Origin: JBALVT01 sp045110675
GTDB taxonomy: Bacteria > Pseudomonadota > Gammaproteobacteria > Pseudomonadales > Halieaceae
DNA length: 57,392 nt
Direction: 5' to 3'
Assembly: GCA_045110675.1 (NCBI GenBank)
Contig: JBGCGJ010000067.1
Span: forward strand, 1 to 57,392
The stretch's first letter is position 1. Each line of letters begins with the position of its first letter. Below the pieces are notes generated by a model that saw only the letters and a program-made list of their open reading frames with translations, was not told the DNA's origin and ran no database searches. This document shows positions 53,201-57,392 of the stretch, one piece after another. The position numbers were made by a program, and so were the translations under genes.

Positions 53201-54811
53201 ACTGTCGGTGTAAAACGATTCAAATGTGTTCGAGTTAGGATGAAATCGATTAAGACCGTATTCTGTGCCGACCCAAATCATACCTAGGGAATCCTCATAC
53301 AACGCAATTACTCGGTTGTTACTTAAACTCGAACTATCACCAGTAATATGTGTCAGGTTTGTGAAATTGTCTTCTCGGTCGTGATAAACACTTAGGCCTC
53401 CGCCATACGTGCCAACTAATAACTGCCCCGTTGAAGTACGTAAAACGGAAGTTATTCCATTTGCACCAATTGAAGAGTCATCCAGGTTTCTTCTCCTGTA
53501 CGTTTTTACGGTATTCGTCGATAAATTTAGCCGATTTAGGCCGTCGTTGAATGTGCCTATCCATAGATTATCTCCATCAGCAAAGAGGCTCATAACGTCT
53601 CGGCTCGAAATGCGCGGAATTGTCGATTCATTTATCCATTCGAAACTGTTTCCATCAGGCCTTAGGCGATTCAATCCGTCATCCGTGCCGATCCAGAGAC
53701 TGCCATCACTTGATTCAGCAAAGGTATTGATCGAATCGCTCGATAGGCGCTCGTTTATGCTGTTTACTATAGGGAATAGTGTTGGCGAGCCCGAAACTAA
53801 GCCAAAGAACGTACCGACCCAATATTTTCCCTCCATCGATTGAAAGATACTGTGGACTCTGTCTGATGGTAGGTCTGTGCTTTGGCTCGTGTAGCGCGTA
53901 AATTTAGATGTATCTTGGTGAAAGAGATTTAGACCCTCGTACGTCGTAACCCAGACATACCCTGTCCTATCTTGATAAAGGCTGTATACCTGATTGGAAG
54001 AGAGCGAGGTGAGGTCTCCGGGTATATTCTTTAGATTAGTTGTTTCTCCAGTGTTGGGATTGTATATGACAAGTCCTTCCTCTTTTGAGACACACCATAT
54101 ATTGTTGTCTAGGCTCGCTAGAATGTTTGATATGTAATTGTCTTCAGTTTGGCTGGAAACGTTGTGGAATGTTATTTCTAGTGTTTCGGGATTAATTTCT
54201 ATTAGACCGCTTTCCAGCGTACCCGCCCAGATTCTTCCGTTTGGTGATTGGGCGAACGCGTTGACCACACCAAGGTTTCCATGATCCGAAGATGTACCGT
54301 CAAAGTGCCTAAAAATACCCGAAACTGGATCCATGGTGCTGAATCCGTTTTCATATCCAAGCCACAGGATTCCGTTTGCGTCGGTAAACAAAAAATATAT
54401 ATTGTTGGACAGAGGTGCATTGGTACTTTTCTGAGCGGCTTTTATGGCGGTGAAACCATTCTTCGTAGCATCGTATCTATTTAATCCACCGCCTCGAGTT
54501 CCGACCCAGATGTTACCGGCAAAGTCCTCGGCTAAGCTTGTAACTGCATTTGTCGAGATTGACATGGGGTTGGTCAAGGAATAGCGATAATTAACTAGAG
54601 TAAAACCGTTGTACTTGTTAAGACCTTCTTGCGTCAGAAACCACAGCGCTCCGCTAGAATCCTGATAGGTTTGGATTACCGTTTGTTGGGTAAGGTCTTT
54701 TGAAAACGAGGTAAGCTTGAAATTTATGGCGGTTGGCGGCGAGAATTCTGCACAATAGCCTGCGGATGCTTGAATGATGAGAAATATGGCCGTTGTGAAC
54801 CAAAGCCTCAT
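50270..54811 (-). CDS. hybrid beta-propeller sensor kinase with REC and HPt domains
   Basis: A 1513-residue hybrid sensor. A signal peptide is followed by a long series of propeller repeats (GALWFLTQEGLNKYNG, NIWVGTRGGGLNRYD and so on), a Y_Y_Y domain (VQYAYKLEGLSPDW), a membrane helix near 790-812 and a coiled coil. HisKA carries FLATMSHEIRTPM (His about 857), and HATPase has N-box GNSIKF and GGTGLGLAIS. Then come a degenerate receiver (about 1085-1190), a full receiver (VAEDVETNQ, Asp near 1267 in FMDCQMPVMDGY) and an HPt domain with His near 1453 (NAHAIKSMSANIGA). The receiver-HPt linker is a Thr-Glu-Pro repeat encoded by 9-base tandem repeats. Extracytoplasmic input could come from a periplasmic ligand. 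It lies directly downstream of the repeat-protein gene. Confidence 0.93.
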   Translation of the reverse strand: MRLWFTTAIFLIIQASAGYCAEFSPPTAINFKLTSFSKDLTQQTVIQTYQDSSGALWFLTQEGLNKYNGFTLVNYRYSLTNPMSISTNAVTSLAEDFAGNIWVGTRGGGLNRYDATKNGFTAIKAAQKSTNAPLSNNIYFLFTDANGILWLGYENGFSTMDPVSGIFRHFDGTSSDHGNLGVVNAFAQSPNGRIWAGTLESGLIEINPETLEITFHNVSSQTEDNYISNILASLDNNIWCVSKEEGLVIYNPNTGETTNLKNIPGDLTSLSSNQVYSLYQDRTGYVWVTTYEGLNLFHQDTSKFTRYTSQSTDLPSDRVHSIFQSMEGKYWVGTFFGLVSGSPTLFPIVNSINERLSSDSINTFAESSDGSLWIGTDDGLNRLRPDGNSFEWINESTIPRISSRDVMSLFADGDNLWIGTFNDGLNRLNLSTNTVKTYRRRNLDDSSIGANGITSVLRTSTGQLLVGTYGGGLSVYHDREDNFTNLTHITGDSSSLSNNRVIALYEDSLGMIWVGTEYGLNRFHPNSNTFESFYTDSANTDSISSNIVWAFYEDEEKNLWLGTHGGNLNMWPAAERKISAIKFLHYSENIALPSSNIYGIAADEKGFLWLSHNKGVTKFNPKTLNTRQYGIRDGLQDTEFNMGAALTTSTGQILFGGNRGYNIIQGQGVDDKDVPPQVSISSIKVMNQRRIFDVPYTQLRELELNYQDRMFSIDFFAADYSSPDLVQYAYKLEGLSPDWVISKDAHSASFTTLPPGKYNLKLAAANPDGIWNWEGYDLAIVVRPPPWRSTTAYLTYAFLALTLVALLYLRQKKQAQLALERQLELEKKVRERTVDLHEARLSAENANKAKSEFLATMSHEIRTPMHGMIGMTELLMHTKLDDQQHKFARAAHRSGESLLELINTVLDFSKIEAQKIEIERSNFNLPKLVNEICYLQAEPADKKHLCVNSIFEISTPEIVSGDSAKIRQIIMNLVGNSIKFTDQGHINVRVSSHPVPDRPNQVIVDFVVEDTGIGMDELTQKRVFEPFTQADASTTRKYGGTGLGLAISQQYVELLGGKVDITSAPQLGTKVKISLPMRTSNAKPAIDSRLEKLSIKLVSSSKNSTEVLESKLNRIGIVNLQVTDLDNATVPLGSDELYIVDSAPQSDLREFYSASLEGPGILLTSLSNYSAVQTEKKWVKMPKPVSANDLAKAICQLKGFPMGATSPEITEKPTPASSSAKILVAEDVETNQKIVEEMLQLLGCKVDIARNGEEAVELYAENNYELVFMDCQMPVMDGYEATTSIRNIERENQFQPTPIVALTAGFDKSDEVRCRKAGMDHYITKPFSIPDLEAVLSSFIGLNNDVGFESKYNASHNEAVERAPTETPETPETPETPETTETPETTETTESQISIEETIDLAALDNILEVEKQTGKPILKSIFDGFKSQMAEKLPELQNNMDTEDTENLYKNAHAIKSMSANIGAKEVRRISSEVELIAREGSLDGAVENFSNLTSAYELFLVEFEAEFKNVM
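50641..50720 (-). repeat. nine-base tandem repeats in the hybrid kinase linker
   Basis: The unit GTCTCTGGT (with TTGTCTCT variants) repeats about nine times and encodes Glu-Thr-Pro/Glu-Thr-Thr in the linker between receiver and HPt domains. Tandem repeats of this kind vary in number easily. Confidence 0.75.
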
Positions 54812-54957
54812 AGTTAATATTCGTCGTTTTTTGGTAGATGCTGGAGAGTTTAAAGTATATAGGACAAGTTAACCAGACTGAGTTCTGGTGATGATTTGAC
54901 CTATCGAAGGCTCGTGGCGCCGATAGTATTGAATCCTCTGGTTCGCAAACGGACCAA

Positions 54958-54984
54958 CGCCAGCGTTCTCAATTGATGCTGGCG
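54958..54984 (-). terminator. hairpin downstream of the repeat-protein gene
   Basis: CGCCAGC (54958-54964) and GCTGGCG (54978-54984) form a stem, with a further A-T pair, below the end of the repeat-protein gene on the - strand. A second smaller stem, CTATCG..CGATAG, lies at 54901-54926. Neither has a strong T-run. Confidence 0.4.
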
Positions 54985-55045
54985 TAGGGTTTGAGCATTC
55001 ACTATTTTGGCCGTTCGAATTACTAATGTAAAAACAGTGAGATAT

Positions 55046-55813
55046 TTATCTGTTACCCCATTTGTAACCGGCCTGGTCTGAGAAGCTTCTATTGCCCCAT
55101 TTGTAACCAGCTTGGTCTGAGAGGTTTCTGATGCCCCACTTGTAACCAGCCTGGTCTGAGAAGCTTCTATTGCCCCATTTGTAACCAGCTTGGCTTGAGA
55201 AGTTTCTAATGCCCCATTTGTAACCAGCTTGGCTTGAGAAGTTTCTAATGCCCCATTTGTAACCGGCCTGGTCTGAGAAGCTTCTATTGCCCCACTTGTA
55301 ACCGGCCTGGTCTGAGAAGTTTCTAATGCCCCATTTGTAACCAGCTTGGTCTGAGAAGTTTCTAATGCCCCACTTGTAACCGGCCTGGTCTGAAGAGCTT
55401 CTATTGCCCCACTTGTAACCTGCTTGATCTGAAAAGCTCTTGTTACCCCACTTATAACCAGCCTCATCAGCCAAACTCATAACCCCCCACTGATAACCAG
55501 CAGCACTCTGCGCACTTCCAGATCTATCCGCCTCAGAAACATTCCACTTATATCCCATCTGCCGGCTGCTATCCTGAGTAGACGACTGCAGTCTTTGAGA
55601 ACTGTTGTCAGCGCTTTGCTGCTGGCTCCATTTGTAGCTCAGCCTCCCGGTGGCGGTATAGTTTGCTTCATCTGCTGCCAGAGCGTGGCTAACCACGTGA
55701 ACCTGATTCAGGTTTTGGCCTGCAACATTGTTCGCGCCGGATTCTGCGAAACTAGCTGAAGAACCTACGATCGCGAGTGTTAGTGCTCCAAGAGTCGCTA
55801 CATTTTTCATCAT
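55046..55813 (-). CDS. secreted protein of twelve 13-residue AGYKWG repeats
   Basis: A 255-residue protein from ATG 55813 (MMKNVATLGALTLAIVGSSASFA then a cleavage-type site), an exported protein. After a variable Ser/Gln-rich region with two single YKW motifs (LSYKWS, GYKWNV) the last 151 residues are twelve tandem units, consensus AGYKWG(N/I)R(S/N)FS(D/S)Q, the last cut short at AGYKWGNR before the stop. Units come in two types, NRSF and IRNF. I do not recognise a family. The high content of Tyr, Trp, Gly, Gln and Asn and the strict periodicity allow a beta-solenoid or amyloid-like fibre, a multi-copy peptide precursor or an adhesin. A subtilisin-like protease gene lies just upstream on the same strand. 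Confidence 0.8.
   Translation of the reverse strand: MMKNVATLGALTLAIVGSSASFAESGANNVAGQNLNQVHVVSHALAADEANYTATGRLSYKWSQQQSADNSSQRLQSSTQDSSRQMGYKWNVSEADRSGSAQSAAGYQWGVMSLADEAGYKWGNKSFSDQAGYKWGNRSSSDQAGYKWGIRNFSDQAGYKWGIRNFSDQAGYKWGNRSFSDQAGYKWGIRNFSSQAGYKWGIRNFSSQAGYKWGNRSFSDQAGYKWGIRNLSDQAGYKWGNRSFSDQAGYKWGNR
55049..55501 (-). repeat. 39-base tandem repeat array
   Basis: Eleven full 39-base units and one partial unit encode the AGYKWG repeats. Order of types from the N-terminus: a divergent unit, NKSF, then NRSx-IRNF-IRNF twice, then NRSF, IRNL, NRSF, NR. This suggests duplication in blocks of three units (117 bases). Confidence 0.9.
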
Positions 55814-56132
55814 TTTTGCCCCAGTGATTGAGATCATTCCAATATTTTTGTCGCTGATTTGTGATCTACGTCTCTCTCTGATTTCTATAGTTGAGAGGAA
55901 AGTCACGTCCTGTTCATTGACTACTTGACTTCGTTATACGACTGGGGGTGGAGCAAAAGAAGGAGGGGGTATAACCTTTTTGGGTTAGTGAAATCTGAGG
56001 ATGTTCTGCTTAGTCGAGTGATTTGCTTACAAAACTGCTTTAAGTAATTGTTTATTAATAGAAATAAAAGATGAAGTCCCAGAGATGACTTTTTTGGGTT
56101 AGTGAAAAATATTCATGCGAAAAGAGTAGTTT
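55814..56132. other. intergenic region with 17-base direct repeats
   Basis: About 320 bases between the protease stop and the repeat-protein start, AT-rich on the whole. TTTTTGGGTTAGTGAAA occurs exactly at 55977-55993 and 56091-56107, 114 bases apart. No promoter was assigned with confidence. A longer in-frame start for the repeat gene (to 55906) lies here but would put a charged stretch before the signal peptide. Confidence 0.5.
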
Positions 56133-57392
56133 TTAATCTTTTGTAGTCTTTCTTTGATCTTTTGCGAGGCTCTCAATTCTGACCTTTTCCTCAAGGTAAA
56201 TGCTCTCCCAGTCAAAGCCAGAAGGGGGCGCTTGCCGGTGATCGGTGTTGCCTTCGTAGTCTGGGCGCTCGATGTGTGCTTTCGCTCCCCACCGACGATT
56301 TTTGCCAGTACTTTTTTCCGGTGCATCTTGCGAAAGTACTAGATTCAGATCCGGTAGGCTTGGTTTTCCTTCTTCGTCGAGGATGGCTGGCCCTTCAAAG
56401 TGTTCCTCGCCTCTAATGTCTTTACTTATGTCTAGGCCCAGGTTGCCGCAACCTGTTTGGCCCAGTGTAATAGCGCGTGTAGCGCTGACATAGCCACTTC
56501 CCTGCTGGAAGGGACTGTAAGTTAGACGGCCGTCGCGATTGATGGCGGGCTCTGCACTGCTGGTCAGTTTGCATTTGATGTCATCTGGGCTGAGGCCCGG
56601 TTCAAGCTGTAATAGTAGTGCCGCGACCCCGGATACCAGCGCGCTGGCCTGAGACGAGCCGGTCATAACAAACTCCCCGGTGCGCAGAAAATAGTCTGGA
56701 TGTTTTTTTGTCAGGGTTGAGCCGGGGCGGGTGATACCGGTCATGTGGCCTCCGGGGGCCACGATATCGGGCTTTATGTGGCCCTCGGGTGTTGGCCCTC
56801 TCGAGGAAAAATCCGGAATGTAGTCGTCATCGCGAGTCTCCAGCGTCCAGGAGTCGGTTACCGCGCCCACAGTGATCACATAAGGCAGATTACCCGGTGA
56901 GCCGATGGTCATGTCATCTGGCCCCTCGTTTCCCGCAGCGGCCACTACGGTAATTCCGCTGGCCCATGCTTTCATGATGGCCTGATTGATGGGGTCTAGA
57001 AAATATCGCCAGCGTGGTCGTGCTGCGAAAGATAAATTAAGTATTTTTACTTGCAAAGATTCTCGGTGTTCAACGACGTACTGGACGGCTCGAATAATAT
57101 CCAGGAAATCTCCCTGGCCTTGCACGTCGAACGCTTTTACCGCAACAATTCTTACATCCGGTGCGACACCTTTGTAGCTACCCGGTTCCACTTCGTGGCC
57201 TGTTACTGGCAGGCTATTCGCCAGAACACTCGCCATGTGGGTGCCGTGTCCACTTTCGTCAAACACTTCCTGATCGCTAATATTTTTAATCGCATCATAG
57301 CGCGCGATAACTCGGTTCTTTCCATGGGTGTCTTTTAGTAGGTTGGTATGTTCCCACAACCCCGAGTCAATAATAGCGACGGTAACTCCGCT
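56133..57392 (-). CDS. subtilisin-like (S8) serine protease, partial
   Basis: The 5' end is beyond the window; about 419 residues are visible. The catalytic triad is intact: Asp in VAIIDSG (codon at 57366-57368), His in ESGHGTHMAS (57246-57248) and Ser in MTGSSQASALVSG. The oxyanion Asn is in VVAAAGNEGP. The Ser motif GSSQASA differs from the usual GTSMASP at Met and Pro. After the catalytic domain there is a C-terminal extension of about 100 residues with a charged tail and no membrane helix. It is upstream of and co-oriented with the secreted repeat-protein gene, so that protein could be its substrate or cargo. This is inference. The N-terminal signal and propeptide cannot be seen. Confidence 0.9.
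   Translation of the reverse strand, partial: SGVTVAIIDSGLWEHTNLLKDTHGKNRVIARYDAIKNISDQEVFDESGHGTHMASVLANSLPVTGHEVEPGSYKGVAPDVRIVAVKAFDVQGQGDFLDIIRAVQYVVEHRESLQVKILNLSFAARPRWRYFLDPINQAIMKAWASGITVVAAAGNEGPDDMTIGSPGNLPYVITVGAVTDSWTLETRDDDYIPDFSSRGPTPEGHIKPDIVAPGGHMTGITRPGSTLTKKHPDYFLRTGEFVMTGSSQASALVSGVAALLLQLEPGLSPDDIKCKLTSSAEPAINRDGRLTYSPFQQGSGYVSATRAITLGQTGCGNLGLDISKDIRGEEHFEGPAILDEEGKPSLPDLNLVLSQDAPEKSTGKNRRWGAKAHIERPDYEGNTDHRQAPPSGFDWESIYLEEKVRIESLAKDQRKTTKD

Noticed and set aside
54901..55467. A 188-codon frame with its own 13-residue repeats (GALETSQTKLVTN type) antiparallel in frame to the AGYKWG protein
   Set aside because: It is a shifted-frame reading of the same 39-base repeats on the same strand. 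It has no signal peptide or ribosome binding site, while the other frame has a signal peptide, a strong residue pattern and a stop at a natural end.
55046..55813. Lanthipeptide, darobactin-like or other cyclophane multi-core RiPP precursor
   Set aside because: The Trp-Gly-Asn and Trp-x-x patterns are suggestive, but no radical-SAM or modifying enzyme is in the visible window and the protein has a Sec-type signal peptide, which RiPP precursors usually lack. Kept only as an alternative if the region beyond 57392 holds such enzymes.

Overview
The window looks like chromosomal DNA of a marine-type gammaproteobacterium close to Pseudomonadales/Cellvibrionales (Halieaceae or Spongiibacteraceae would fit). 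The main evidence is the block ssrA - smpB - ratA - rnfH - bamE - fur - recN - hrcA - grpE - dnaK - dnaJ - dapB, whose order from smpB to dapB matches Pseudomonas. Supporting evidence is the TonB-dependent receptor, AceK, TesB, and several acyl-CoA and flavin-dependent enzymes. The taxonomic placement is inference from gene content and order only.

Layout. (1) 1-9.6 kb, mostly + strand: a sugar-phosphate-isomerase-like TIM barrel, a 1367-residue membrane protein of unknown function with two similar halves and a TonB-box-like segment, a sterol-desaturase/hydroxylase-type membrane enzyme, a TonB-dependent receptor and a quinone-oxidoreductase-like protein. (2) 9.6-13.8 kb: a second MDR reductase, a DUF429 protein, an exported M42 peptidase, a ribbon-helix-helix protein and an orphan small protein. 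(3) 13.8-17.2 kb, - strand: an FHA/winged-helix protein followed by a membrane Ser/Thr-kinase-like TPR protein that lacks an activation segment. (4) 17.4-18.8 kb: a decayed, internally deleted IS3-family element next to the 3' end of tmRNA. (5) 18.9-34.3 kb: an amidohydrolase and a TauE-type permease, then the trans-translation, RatA/RnfH, BamE, Fur and RecN genes, then the heat-shock genes with sigma-32-type promoters, dapB and a thioredoxin-TPR (CnoX/YbbN-like) gene. (6) 34.5-47.1 kb: acyl-CoA and lipid metabolism (two acyl-CoA dehydrogenases, one with an in-frame amber codon; LLM flavin oxidoreductase; SDR; TesB thioesterase; enoyl-CoA hydratase), aceK, two histidine phosphatases, a double-domain TetR regulator, a MATE exporter and the glycosylase Tag.

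(7) 47.1-57.4 kb, all - strand and visibly AT-richer than the housekeeping part: a subtilisin-like protease (cut by the window end), a secreted protein made of twelve 13-residue AGYKWG-type repeats, and two giant beta-propeller sensor kinases (1513 and 1046 aa). This is the most unusual part. I propose, as inference only, that protease, repetitive secreted substrate and two propeller sensors form one exported-repeat processing, assembly or sensing system.

No tRNA, rRNA or CRISPR array was recognised. tmRNA is the only structured RNA gene seen.
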